Of a stretch of 64,000 nt of DNA, positions 1 through 11,987 are shown piece by piece. The stretch's first letter is position 1. Every line of letters begins with the position of its first letter. Location of the stretch: NCBI GenBank assembly GCA_025618425.1, contig CM046846.1, positions 35,521,884-35,585,883 of the forward strand. The letters run 5' to 3'. The DNA is from Heliocidaris tuberculata (taxonomy: Eukaryota > Echinodermata > Echinoidea > Camarodonta > Echinometridae). The notes below the pieces were generated by a model, which was not told the DNA's origin, searched no databases, and saw only the letters and a list, made by a program, of their open reading frames with translations. The translations under genes and the position numbers were made by a program.

Positions 1-176
1 ACTCATGTGGGTATTTCCATTGCTGCATATATATATATATTTTTTATTTTTTTTTCCCCCTGATGAAGGACTATGGACGAAAATTTGAATCTTTTCATCG
101 TATACAGACTTTTTCATTCCTATCTTGTTTTGTTCCTTAACTTTGCAAGTCCGATCATTTTACTATATGCATGTAT

Positions 177-229
<53 letters not shown>
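1..229. repeat. AT-rich sequence ending in a (TA)n microsatellite
   Basis: No gene is seen. A (TA)n tract occupies about 175-229. The words near 57-90 (CTGATGAAGGAC, then GACGAAAA) resemble a decayed ribozyme-type or retroelement end, but the stem does not pair. The first 40 bases (TGTGGGTATT, then CATATATATA) recur in inverted orientation near 12,063-12,105, so this edge may be part of a dispersed repeat. Confidence 0.6.
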
Positions 230-231
<2 letters not shown>

Positions 232-451
232 AATAGAAAATACAAATATAAATCAAAAAACCGTAGAGATGTCAATTATCCGATATTTCGGGCATAGCCC
301 TTTGTCAAGGAATGACAAATTTATTAAGCGTCAACATGATCAAAACAAAAAGCAAATAAAAGACGCGCAAAATGGTCGCGTAGAAACAAGATGTAAGAAC
401 GCCCCAGAAGTGACATAACAATACATCAAGAGAAGAATAACGAAGAAGAGC

Positions 452-491
<40 letters not shown>

Positions 492-740
492 AAAAAATAA
501 ATAAATAAATAAAGAGGAAAAGAGGAAAGAGGAAAAGAGGAAAGAGGAAAGGGAAAGAGGATGAGAGAAAAAAAAAGAAGAGAGAATGAAAAAGAAAAAA
601 GAAAAGAAAAAGAAGGAAGAGGGGGGAAAGAGAGGGAAATAGAAAAGAGATAGGGACAAGAAAAAGAAAAAGAAAAGAAAAGAAAGAAAATTACGTGATG
701 GGAAATGAGCGGAGAGAAACATTAATTCCGCTTGGTTGGT

Positions 741-779
<39 letters not shown>

Positions 780-1004
780 GCTCTTCTTCGTTATTCTTCT
801 CTTGATGTATTGTTACGTCACTTCTGGGGCGTTCTTACATCTTGTTTCTACGCGACCATTTTGCGCGTCTTTTATTTGCTTTTTGTTTTGATCATGTTGA
901 CGCTTAATAAATTTGTCATTCCTTGACAAAGGGCTATGCCCGAAATATCGGATAATTGACATCTCTACGGTTTTTTGATTTATATTTGTCTTTTCTATTT
1001 GTAT
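230..1004. repeat. Foldback element with arms of about 250 bp and a GA-rich loop
   Basis: The sequence from 230 to about 485 is repeated as its reverse complement from about 745 to 1004. Both arms carry the same block with the words CCGATATTTCGGGCATAGCC and GACGCGCAAAATGGTCGCG. The outer ends meet (TA)n tracts and the inner ends meet (GA)n and (TC)n tracts. The roughly 260-bp loop is purine-rich (GAAAA/GAGG). This looks like a non-autonomous foldback DNA element. Short open frames inside are mirror images of each other and are not genes. Confidence 0.75.
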
Positions 1005-1051
1005 TTTACCAAAACCGACGCAGAACACTTTCTTTATATATATATATATAT

Positions 1052-1096
<45 letters not shown>

Positions 1097-1100
1097 TATA

Positions 1101-1714
1101 CTAGGTGTTACAAAAAACATTTCCCGCTTTTAATTTTAATAGTTCAAAAACTATATATCAGATAACACTATCATTGATATGAGCAATAGCTGAATAGTGT
1201 ACAATTTTGTTGGAGGTAATTTAAAAATGAAAGCATAAATCAGTTTCATTAAATTCAAGATTAATTTTGAAGTTAGGGTTCAGATTTTCCTCTAATTTCA
1301 ACCCTCTGTACAAAACTTTAACTTTTAACAGGGGTCAATTGGTGTGTATGGGAGTGTGTGGTTAACACCCAGACAGCTAGTGGAATTCCTCATGAATAAA
1401 TAATAAAGCATTCAAACCCTGGCCATTGTCCAGGACCATTGCCTGGGTGTTAACCACACACTCCCACACACACCAATTGACCCCTGTGCAAAGTTAAAGT
1501 TTTGTACAGAGGGTTGGAAATAGAGCAAAATCTGAACCCTAACTTCAAAATTAATCTTGAATTTAATGAAACTGATTTATGCTTTCATTTTTAAATTACC
1601 TCCAACAAAATTGTACACTATTCAGCTATTGCTCATTTCAATGTCATTGTTATCTGATATATAGTTTTTGAACTATTAAGGATCAAAAGTGGGAAATGTT
1701 TTTTGTAACACCTA

Positions 1715-1715
<1 letters not shown>
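1101..1715. repeat. Foldback element, CTAGGTGTTA family, copy 1
   Basis: Starts CTAGGTGTTACAAAAAACAT after a (TA)n tract and ends with the reverse complement (TGTAACACCTAG) before another. The arms, about 275 bp each (1101-1377 and 1440-1715), pair almost throughout. Ends in a TA context fit a Tc1/mariner-type target preference, which is inference. A second, more diverged member lies at 23,448-24,147. Confidence 0.75.
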
Positions 1716-1768
<53 letters not shown>

Positions 1769-1771
<3 letters not shown>

Positions 1772-2729
1772 AGTGCGTCCAAGAAAAAACAACAACCCTA
1801 AAACAAAGGGTTATTGTGACCACACTATGTGGTCTATGACAATAATTATCTATTTCCCATAAACTATAAGTATTATGCTTTTGAATGATACCTTGATGGC
1901 TTGCATCAGTAAATGCTTTAACGAGCAGCAGCATTTTGAAAATGACATGTAAAAACTCAGTTTAAGAGATATGTACGTAAAATTCCCTTGTGATGGCATG
2001 CATTCAATCAGAAATTCATAAAACACGGGTCAGTACCAATTTCCAGTGGTGGCAAGGGCATACGCCCCAAAAATTTCCAAAATCAATAAATACCCCTCAA
2101 AAAGATGGAAATTGCCCTTCGTGAGATGGAAAAGGTGCCCCTCCTGAGGTGGGAAATTGCCATAATCTTGATATTTTTTCTGCCCTGTGTGCCCTTTCTA
2201 CCTTGTATTTCCTTTTGATGATAATTGAAATTGCCACTGACTTTACTTTTATTAAAAATATCACCTTTCTGTCCACTTCCAGGTAAAAAGAAACTTCAGT
2301 TCAGAAAAATGCAAAAAAGAGTTTTTCATTCCCAATTAAAAAAAAGGGCTTTCTTTACCACCAACATCGACAAAACATTGATCACCCTTTATTTCATGTT
2401 GAGGGCATCATCCTTACCCTCATTACTGAAAGAAACACATGAAAACAGTCTTCTCATAGTGTCTTAAAAGTCATGTTACATTTGGGCCATGTTCGCATGT
2501 GATCCTCACGTTTTCGCGGTTTCACCCAAATCGGGCACAATTGAGTTTTTACATGTTTTTTTCAAAATGATGCTGCTGCTCGTTAAAGCATGTACGGATG
2601 GATGCCATCAAGGTACCATTTAAAAGCATAATACTTCTAGTTTATGGAAAATAGATAATTATTGTCATAGAGCACATAGTATGGTCACAATAACCCTTTG
2701 TTTTAGGGTTTCGTTTTTTCTGGGACGCA

Positions 2730-2733
<4 letters not shown>
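1769..2733. repeat. Foldback element, AGTGCGTCC family, arms of about 190 bp
   Basis: The left end reads AAGTGCGTCCAAGAAAAAAC after a (TA)n tract; the right end is its reverse complement (TTCTGGGACGCACT) followed by (TA)n. Arms cover about 1769-1965 and 2545-2733 and share the words AACAAAGGGTTATTGTGACC and AACGAGCAGCAGCAT. The 580-bp middle is unpaired and shows no credible gene. The TA context and terminal repeat style suggest a Tc1/mariner-like non-autonomous element. Confidence 0.75.
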
Positions 2734-2770
<37 letters not shown>

Positions 2771-2775
<5 letters not shown>

Positions 2776-3458
2776 CGATAAAAACTACTTTCGAAAAATA
2801 AACTCAAGGGCAATTTCAAAGGCCTATTGTACTGCCCATAGAAATCAGGTTCGGATTACGTAATACGCCATTGTAATGTTCGCACAACCTACTTTACAAA
2901 ATTACAAAAAATACAGAATGCCGCTGCTCGTGTCGTGACCCTCTCCAACAAGCACAGTCACATCACACCAGTTCTCAAAGCACTTCATTGGTTGCCCGTA
3001 GAAGAACGTATTGTTTTCAAGATTCTTTTGTTATTATTATTTTACTGTATACATGGCTCTGCTCCACAGTACAACATTGCCTTGATCAAGGATTACATTC
3101 CCTCTAGACTACTACGTTCTCAAAATTCTGGCTTACTTGCTATTCCTAGGCTTAATACAAATTGGGGGGAGCGAACCTTCGCTCATGCTGGGCCGTCAAT
3201 ATGGAATACTCTCCCTCAATGGATTAGAAATAGCAGTTCTGGTGAAGTCTTCAAAAACAATCTTAAAAAGTATCTGTTTAATTTGGCCTATAATTGATTG
3301 CACTTTTGTTTACTGTCATCTTTTGCACAAGTTGCGCCTTGAGCACTTGATCATCAAGTGGATTTGGCGCCCTATAAATCTTATATATTATTTCTAAAGG
3401 TGACAGACAGGACTATTGAAATTGCCTTGAGTTGATTTTTCGAAAATAGTTTTTATCG

Positions 3459-3464
<6 letters not shown>
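2771..3464. repeat. Composite element: LINE 3' fragment between short inverted repeats
   Basis: A 50-bp segment starting AAACACGATAAAAACTA at 2771 is repeated in reverse complement at 3415-3464. Both outer ends abut (TA)n tracts. The interior is almost entirely a CR1-like LINE 3' end. Either a LINE end landed inside a small foldback element or it was captured by one. Confidence 0.65.
2842..3297 (+). pseudogene. CR1-like non-LTR retrotransposon, C-terminal end of ORF2 (5'-truncated)
   Basis: The frame is open from after a TAG at 2839 to a stop at 3297, about 151 codons. It carries the signature that ends the reverse transcriptase polyprotein of CR1/Jockey-type LINEs: KLQKIQNAAARVV, then HITPVLKALHWLPVEERI, FKILL, HGSAP, an IPRLNTNWGERTFAHAGP block, IWNTLPQWIR, and a final FKNNLKKYLF. 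The polymerase catalytic core lies upstream of this and is absent, so the copy is dead on arrival. The non-coding tail after the stop has the usual GCGCC...TATAAAT hairpin-like end of these elements and runs to about 3395. It lies inside an inverted-repeat element. Confidence 0.85.
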
Positions 3465-3502
<38 letters not shown>

Positions 3503-3552
3503 TAAAGAAACATACTCACACACGTATTAATATGCCAAACACTATTTATTAA

Positions 3553-3700
3553 ACGTACGATAAAAGAGCAATGTAGATAAAATGCCTTCCTCAAGGGCAT
3601 AAGTGCCGTAACGTGGATCGAACCCACGATCTTCGCACTTCCATTTAAGTTTTTTTAACCACTCGACTAGAGTAGATGCTGCGAAGTGCGGCCGGTAGCC
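3553..3700 (-). repeat. tRNA-derived SINE
   Basis: Read on the minus strand it has an RNA polymerase III A box (TAGTCGAGTGG, plus 3659-3669) and a B box (GTTCGATCC, plus 3615-3623), then a non-tRNA body with TTATGCCCTTGAGGAAGGCA. Both boxes match the tRNA consensus. The spacing and poor cloverleaf stems suggest a SINE and not a working tRNA gene. Confidence 0.75.
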
Positions 3701-3917
3701 GGTGTGCGGCCGGTCCATCGTTTGCATTGCAAAATCACTTTGGAATACATGGCATCATAATTATCACATATCACACACACAGGTAATGTACCCTGTGTGT
3801 GTGTGTGTGTGATATGTGATGTATCATGATGCCATGTATTTTAAAGTGATTCTGCAATGCAAACGATGGACCAGCCACACACCCGCTACCGGTCGCACTT
3901 CGCAGCATCTACTCTAC
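3671..3917. repeat. Palindrome with arms of about 115 bp around a (GT)n core
   Basis: AGTAGATGCTGCGAAGTGCG at 3671 is mirrored by CGCACTTCGCAGCATCTACT ending at 3917. Between them both arms carry CCATCGTTTGCATTGCA and a CACACA/GTGTGT block. It overlaps the 5' edge of the neighbouring SINE, suggesting two SINE-type copies in opposite orientation or a small foldback element. Confidence 0.7.
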
Positions 3918-4015
3918 GTCACCTCTACTTTTTACGACACCTCTATAAGTTAGTATTGATCAAGATGATCAAATATTTGATTTTTTACACCAAGTAGTTC
4001 ATGTAAATTTCACAG

Positions 4016-4243
4016 ATATGGAACATTCAGACAAGCACAGGCACATTACCGTTGAATGTTGCTGACAAGATGGCATCGTTTAATGGGATTTGCGCCAACT
4101 TGATTGATGTAGATGTTCACATCGATGAATCAGCAGGGGAGAATACTCGTCTAATGCTACACGACGGTGTTCTTCACATAAATCCTCTGACTGAGGTCTT
4201 CCAGAAAGTCGTTGCGGGATTCCACGAGAGGACACTGGAAAGG
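4016..4243 (+). CDS. LRR-like gene, exon 1 in window (76-residue module)
   Basis: Acceptor TTTCACAG and donor AGG/GTATGC give a 228-nt phase 0-0 exon starting IWNIQTSTG and ending FHERTLER. It is of the long class: middle LIDVDVHID strand, then an added segment LMLHDGVLHINPL. The IGxC motif is replaced by FNGICANL. Being internal in phase, it needs upstream exons outside the window, since the 4 kb before it hold only repeats. Confidence 0.68.
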
Positions 4244-7200
4244 GTATGCAGAGAAGGCTAACCAACTATTAGATTAATGATTATCCTTCCTTGTCTCATG
4301 TCACATTTATATGATAGCCCATACCGTTTCCGTGCGCTTCTGAGGGCATTGAGAAATCATTACTCCGGCTTTAGCTCCGTACACCGTTATCATGGTTATC
4401 AGCACACAGTGCATTCAATAAGTAAACCTGGTAATAAATCAGGTGAGCGTTCAATGCACCTTGATCGATAGTGGCAGATGTAGATAAAGTATTGCCCAAA
4501 GACATGAGACATCGGGGCTTGAACCCTCGACCTTCGCGCCCCCATTCAATGATGTCAAATATAATGCCTCTAAATTTCATAAAGGCGTGATATTATCAGC
4601 CATCATGATTCATGCTATTGTAAATGTTATGGAATTTCCATGCAATAGCATGTTCAGAAAACTAATCGTTAAAAGTAAGCTGTCATTTTCCCTTTATTTG
4701 TTGTGCATGGGCCAGCTCCTCGAAACCGTCACAAGTGTAAGTACGTTCTCATGCCTTAGAAACGCTGGTTTTACAACACGCGTTTCTCTAGGATGTCCAC
4801 GAACTTGGATTTGTGACGGTTTCGAGGAGCTGGCCAGGATACTATTAACAAGGCTGACACCTTTAATTTTTTAATTCCATTCGTTTACCTGTTTGTTCAA
4901 ATTAAAAGCCAATTCCACACTGATATCAAGTTGATTTGAATAAATAGAGTAAAATTAAACAAGCATAACTGTGAAAATTTTATTGAAATCGGATGTTAAA
5001 TAAGAAAGTTACGGCATTTTGAAGTTTTGCATTATTTCATGAAACAGTGATATGCATGACATGGACGGTATGCAAATGAGTGAACCGATGATGTCACACA
5101 CTCACTTTTCCTTATGTATTTTATTATATGAAATTTCAAATATTTCAATTTTTATGGATGTGATAATAAAGAATCTCTCCCTTGTATCAAAATAAGTTAC
5201 AATAATGATGATTTTACATGTTCCATAAGGAGTCAAACCATGTTTTACATTATTGAAGCAAAAAATTAAAATATTTGATATTTCATATAATAAAATATAT
5301 AAAGAAAAGTGAGTGTGTGACATCATCGGTTTACTCATTTGCATATATATGAAATATATATTTTATTATATCAAATATTTAATAATTTTCATTTTTTGCT
5401 TCAATAATGTAAAACATGGTTTGACTCCTTATGGAACATGTAAAATCATCATTATTGTAACTTATTTTGATACAAGGGAGATATTCTTTATTATCACATC
5501 CATAAAAATTGAAATATTTGAAATTTCATATAATAAAATACATAAGCAAAAGTGAGTGTGACATCATCGGTTCACTCATTTGCATATTCCGCCCATGTCA
5601 TGCATATCACTGTTTCATGAAATAATACAAAACTTCAAAATGCCGTAACTTTCTTATTATACATCCGATTTCAGTGAAATTTTCACTGTTATGCTTGTTT
5701 AATTTTACTCTATTTATTCAAATCAACTTGATATTAGTGTGGACTTGGCCTTTAAAGTTCATGGACAGTTTTAGTAGCAAAAAGGAAATTAGAAAGATAC
5801 GTGTTCATTATAGTCTCATGTTGTTCTCCTTGTATCAAAAGAGGTTTGTACGAGGTATGTCATCAATGATTTCCGATTAATTTTAGTGTAAGGAACGCTA
5901 GATCAAGGTAACATAGTGCCCTACGATAGGACCTTTCCACCCCGATGGCTCCCCACGCAACAGTCTCAGGGATTCGCATGGAGCAGGGAAATCCCTGCTT
6001 GGAGACATAGCATATGTGTCACTCTGTGTGAAATACACATATCCTCATAGGCTTTTGCAGGTGTTATAGTGTATATTGCACGGTGTCGTTGTTGGGAGTG
6101 TACATCCCTGTCCAGAGGGTGTTTCACAAAGCTGTTCGTAAAGTTACGCATAACTTTACGGACGACCTGAATATGAAATGCCAGATAGGATGCCAAAAGT
6201 TTTTACTGATGTTTTATCATAGTGTGACCGTATTTCCAATAACCTCAATTAAATTATGGCAAAAGTATACTTTGCATTAAAAATGTTTGTTGTAATAATA
6301 ATGCTAATCTACATCTGCTCAGTTCAACTTTAGTTGAGGCAGTTAAAAATAATTGAGCATCCCATTTGGCTTGTCATATTTAAGTCATTCGTAAAGTCAT
6401 GCGTAACTTTACGAACAGCTTTATGAAATACCCCCCCCCCCCCTCCCCCGGTATATGAATTAGTTTTTACCTGTCATTTGTAAAATATTTCACTTTAGGA
6501 GGTGAATTCTTCACAACATCTTAGTATTGCTAGTATCTTGCTATTTATCAACAATAATCCAAGAATTATGACAAAAAGTTTTTGAGGGAGTACCAAAACT
6601 TAACATTACCTTTAAGGTTAGCTGCAGTTTGTTAAAAAAATGGAGATGAAATCGATACATTGAATAGGTATATTTTTCTTCACGTCTCTAATATATTTAT
6701 ATAGGTCACTGAACTGCAGATACGTGTTCCTCGTATGAATGACAGAACCATAGAGGACCTTGAATGCAGCATAGGTCGTTGCGTCAACATCACCAAGCTA
6801 TTTGTAGACGCTGATGGAGATGACGTGCGTGCTATAATGCAGAGGCTACATCACGACACACTGTCCAAAGTATGTAGAAAAAACAAAAACATTGTTTGAA
6901 AATATTGTAAAATATGTATATATACACCCACGGACAAAACGGACTGATTATTAAAAAAAAAAAAAAGATTACCTTAAAAGGTGTTTAGCTGGAATAACGG
7001 GATTTCTATTAAACTAGTAATCTTTGCAATCAGTTATGCCCATGGCGCTCGAGACTTCATTTTGCTAATGTAGGACTGCGCCACTGACTCGCACGGTGTT
7101 TGACACACAATAAAAGAGTGGCAACGAACAAAAATGAATGCAAAGTGAACAGTTTAACCCTTGCGTCGAGTTACAAGCGCATGCACTATTTTGCCTTTAT

Positions 7201-8209
7201 TGGCTTGATTAGTGGTAATAACGCAATCTGAAAGACGCCTCATGTGCAACAGCTACTCTTACTCTGACGATAAGTATTTATTACTTTTCGAAACTGAAGC
7301 CGTTACGCAGCATGAGTCTTTTTTTTTTTTTAATACGATTGATGTTAGTGTCCCAATATAAAACAACATAATTATCCATGAAATATACAGTTGGACGGCT
7401 TGAGTGACCTTGACTGATGATCAATAAGGGCAAATAGCAACTCTTTCTAACGAGCCTTAAGCCCTGAAAATCCTGTAGTTTAGGACAAATGTCTAATCTG
7501 TTCCAATGTTTGAACTATCGTCCAACGTTAGGTGATACAACTAAAGATCAACATGGAACAACGATCAGCTGATGGAATAGGAAATCTAGCGTCCCTCATA
7601 GGGAGGTGCTCCTGTATCAACGAATTGGACATATCTTCTTCCACTTTCAAGGGTGAAGAGAAACTGTTGACCTTGAAAGACTACGTACTCACTGTCCAAT
7701 CTCCAACGAATGTGCACAGTATCCTATCGAATCTTCATCCCAATGTCTTGTATACGGTAAAGAGATTATATTTCCGATCATTATAACTAATAAGGCATCA
7801 GCGTGACCAAAATGTGGTCAAACCCACTCTATAATGTATTCTTAATTGCATGTTTATCCCTCAAAAATGTCAGGTAAGAAATGTGGTTGTTTGATCACTA
7901 ATGGGTTTCGGTGTTGTCTACGTGTCATTTTTTTAAAGTGATTAAGAAGGAGGTATAAATTGTTGCTTATATATACATTATATGTATACATGTATATATG
8001 AGAAACGCGACTTAAAGGATGTTTAGAACACAGTGTCAGTATAATCTATCTACTTTGCTGATGGTTATTATTTTTTCAAATACAAGTTCCAATACATAGT
8101 CACATATTCCACAAGTGTTGCAAGTGGCCCATTATTAGGTAAATTGGGCTACACAGAATGTGAAGATAGATCTAAATTCAGTTTACTTTCAGAAGTTGGG
8201 CTTTTTCTT

Positions 8210-8243
<34 letters not shown>

Positions 8244-11200
8244 CCTTTTACACCCACACGCATACACACAAATGTGTGCAGCATGCCAATTAAATATCAT
8301 TTAATCATTTTGTGTACCTTTTCGATACATATCACATGTGGGCCAGGTATTGGACATGCAGATATCAGCTGGAGAACTGTCTCCTTCAACTATTAGCAAT
8401 CTCTCATGTTCTGTCGGGCAATGTCGGCGCCTTAACAACCTGACTGTGTATAGTCCTGCCGATAAGGGGTTTCAGAGATCCATACTGAAGATATCTAGCA
8501 GCTCTATGTCGTGGAATCCTGTTTCAAAGGAATTGCTGCCAATCATAGCCGAATTACCTCAGACCTTGCTTGATAAGGTAACCAGTTTTCTTTCCCTTTT
8601 TTCAGGTGTATGCATTATCTTTTGTGCATGTCTTTCTGCTTTATCTCACATTTTAAAGAAATAAACATTAAGTACATAATTCAGTCGGATCGACACTAGA
8701 CGGCTTTTTAAAACCAAAATTATCATTGGTATCGTATATCTAGGTATTGCAAATAGATGTGAGCTCATCAGATTTGCCCTCAGACTTGGCCCACAAGTTA
8801 GCAAAGACAATGAGAATGTTCTCCAGCGTTATCGATCTGTCGCTGACAGTTACTGAAGACAAATGCAGTGAAAGAGAAATGTTGAGGGTGCTACCACACA
8901 GTGTCAAGCTTAAATGTGTATCAGGCCAGCTACTTCCCGTTTTAGCTGGACTAAGCCACGGTAGTAGGAAAGAGGTATGTCTGAAGTTAGTAATTATGAT
9001 TTGAAGTATTTTAAACTTTAAAAATACATGTATGATATTGTTTTATTGATGGCATGTGATATTCAAACTCCAGACGAATGCAACATAGTTTATGGAAAGT
9101 TGTGGAACACTAAATGATGTATAACAAACTTGCAAAGTATTACATGAGAATTTGGATATCAGTCGATGGAATAAATGGTACATTCTGTATATTCATAAAT
9201 GATGCCTTAACCTTAACATCTTTTCGATTTAGATTCAGCATGTTGACTTGTTGGTGCCCCAGTTGACAGATGACATCGCATATCACACTGCGTCAGTTCT
9301 CGAGGCATTTGTAAATGTCTACACGATATCGTTGGTCGTTGCAAAGGGCACCGCTGATGAGGCCGTCCTTTTGTTGAAACATGGAAACGAAGCTGTGACT
9401 CCCTTGTCACCAGCAGTATTGTCACTACTAGAAAGACTGGACAAGGGGGTACTAGGCAGGGTATGCTTAATGCTAATATCATTTCATATTTCCAAGTAGT
9501 AATTAGGTTTTTTTTCACCAAATCTGCACTCTTTGGTGTTCCTTTTTATCATTGCATGGAAAAGGAAATGCAGTTACCATTCCCCTGCCGAGAAGAACGA
9601 TTACAATATTGATTGAATATTCTCGACGTTCTAAGTACCAATGAATTATTTTGTCCTTACTATTTAATCTTGCAGATTACGTTTGACGTAGGGTATTATT
9701 AATCTTTAATGCCCTTTTTCGTTTTCATGCCCACCGCTCTATTCTAGAGGCTTGAATGTCGATTTTCTTTCTTTCAGCGATATACATGAATATATATAAA
9801 TTCGTTCTGAAATTGGTAATCGTTGTATAAGAGTAATGAGAATTTTCTTTGTTCCAACTGGCCTTAGATAAAGTCGCTAGAATTTTCGGACGGCCAGATG
9901 ACAAAGGCTATTGAAAGCAGGCTCACAAACCTCACCGAGATGTCTGAAAACCTCCAAGCTGTAACCTTGAATTCCTGTACAGCATCTGACGCTGGATTGG
10001 CCTTGACTGCGCTTCACGAAGATATCGTTGGCAAGGTATCTCTTGCTTACTATTAAAAGGATTTTTTTTAACCAAATGGTCACTTTGTTCATATTACAGG
10101 AACAATTAAAGAAAATACAGCGTTTAAGATGTAAATCGGACTTTAGGGACATGGCGCAAATTCTAATCATGTACATGGTGTGTGTGGGTTTTTTTCTACG
10201 TTATTCCTATAGAATTGTGGTTCTTATACGGGCATCATTTCAAGTAAGGATGTCGGTGTGGGAGCTATTAAACACCAATCAAACAGACTGATTTTCTTAG
10301 TAACACATTCAAAGCGAATAGTGAAACCCAAACAGAACCTATGAAGAAGGCCAAATTTCCTGGTGCTTGGTATAAGCAGACTTAGATTCCTTGCATTCAT
10401 ATAGTTATAAACAGAAAAGATAGCTAATGGTTAACCGTTGAATCCATCGGTCTTGTGAGCCTTCCAAATAGTGGCCATACATACCAGACTGTCTGCAAAA
10501 TCGACATCTCCGAAAATTTTCAATCTCACTAACATTTGATCAAGCGAAACTCCGATCAACTGGGAAGTCCTCATAATTCACATTAACTTTTACAGATCAG
10601 AAAACTTCAGATAAGATGCAACAATTCGTCAACATCATTTGATGACAAGTTAGGATCAGCAATAGGCCGGTTTCCAAACTTAGATGAATTCTGCCTCGTG
10701 AGCACAGAGGATGAACAACCTTACGATGTAATACAAGTCAAGCATGGGCAGTTGGTGGTGAAGGGACCGGCCTGTCAAGCAGTTACCATGGCTGTATCTT
10801 TGCATCAAGAATCCTTGGACAAGGTACCTCGTGAACAAAACAAAAGCAGAAACAAAGCAAAACATAAAAAAGGGTTACATAATATATTGCACATCTGCAA
10901 TCAGAGCCAAGATATATTAGTGTGTGTCAAAATGGAAACTCACGTTAAAACCTCAATATCTCAAGAAAAATTTAAAGTGCTTCAAGAAATTATGCTGGTG
11001 TCACAACTTACACTTTATATCATACTTATAATACATTTCTTTAAAGGATAAATGATATTTCCCTCAAACATATCATATTTGCCTCGGACCGAATTTTGAA
11101 TGCGTGATCTGACTAAGCTTTAGTTGAATTGGCACTTTTCTCTAAAAGTTTCTTTCTTGAGTGTCACATATTAAGGTTTGATTTAAAATCTGTTGTCTAT

Positions 11201-11594
11201 CGAACACCTCTTAACATTTTAATTGTACATAAATTGACCATAGATATAATTATATCATACCGTTTTAACAAACATGACGTTCATAGTTCTGCTTTCTAGA
11301 ACAAAGTACAGAATTTTGCATTGATCTTATTGCAAGTCAAAAAATATTCTAAATCCTTCATAATCAATGATTCCCTATTATATGTAGGTTAGGGGAGTTC
11401 ACATTTCTGCTTATTCACCTGAAGAATCATCAACAGATCTGCTGGTGAGCTGTATTGGCACGTGCTCCAACATCAAACAGTTGGCAATCGACGTCAAAAG
11501 TAGTGACGATGTGAAAGGATTCATTCGAAGGCTAGATCAGAACACGTTATCTAAGGTACACACACACACACACTCACACGCACACACATACAAA

Positions 11595-11658
<64 letters not shown>

Positions 11659-11947
11659 GAAAGGAATGAGAGAATAATGGTTGCGTGGCTTAAATCAAAG
11701 TTCCCCAAAGCAGTCCACTGGCCCGTCTCCGTGGTCTAGTGGCTAAGGCATTGGAGTTTTAAGCCAACGACCGGGGTTCAGTTCCCGGCGGAGACATTTT
11801 TTCAACCTTTGCAAAAATTTCAAAAAGGAAGGGCAGCTCTGGGCAACTTTGATTCAATCTACGCAACCATTACTCTCTCATTCCTTTCACATTGTATTTA
11901 TTTCCCCTAGAGTTGTCAAAGCTGTTGTATACGTTATTTCCTTACAC

Positions 11948-11987
<40 letters not shown>

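Noticed and set aside
57..100. Possible second hammerhead motif (CTGATGA ... GACGAAAA)
   Set aside because: The stem II halves (GGAC and GGAC) do not pair and the cleavage-site stem is missing.
426..722. 98-codon minus-strand open frame rich in Phe/Ser/Leu
   Set aside because: It is the translation of a GA-rich low-complexity loop inside a foldback element.
813..1028. 71-codon frame identical to one at 125-418
   Set aside because: The two frames are the mirrored arms of one inverted repeat.
5102..5555. Two near-identical 80-codon frames on opposite strands
   Set aside because: Arms of the 4,904-5,754 foldback element; AT-rich, without domain pattern.
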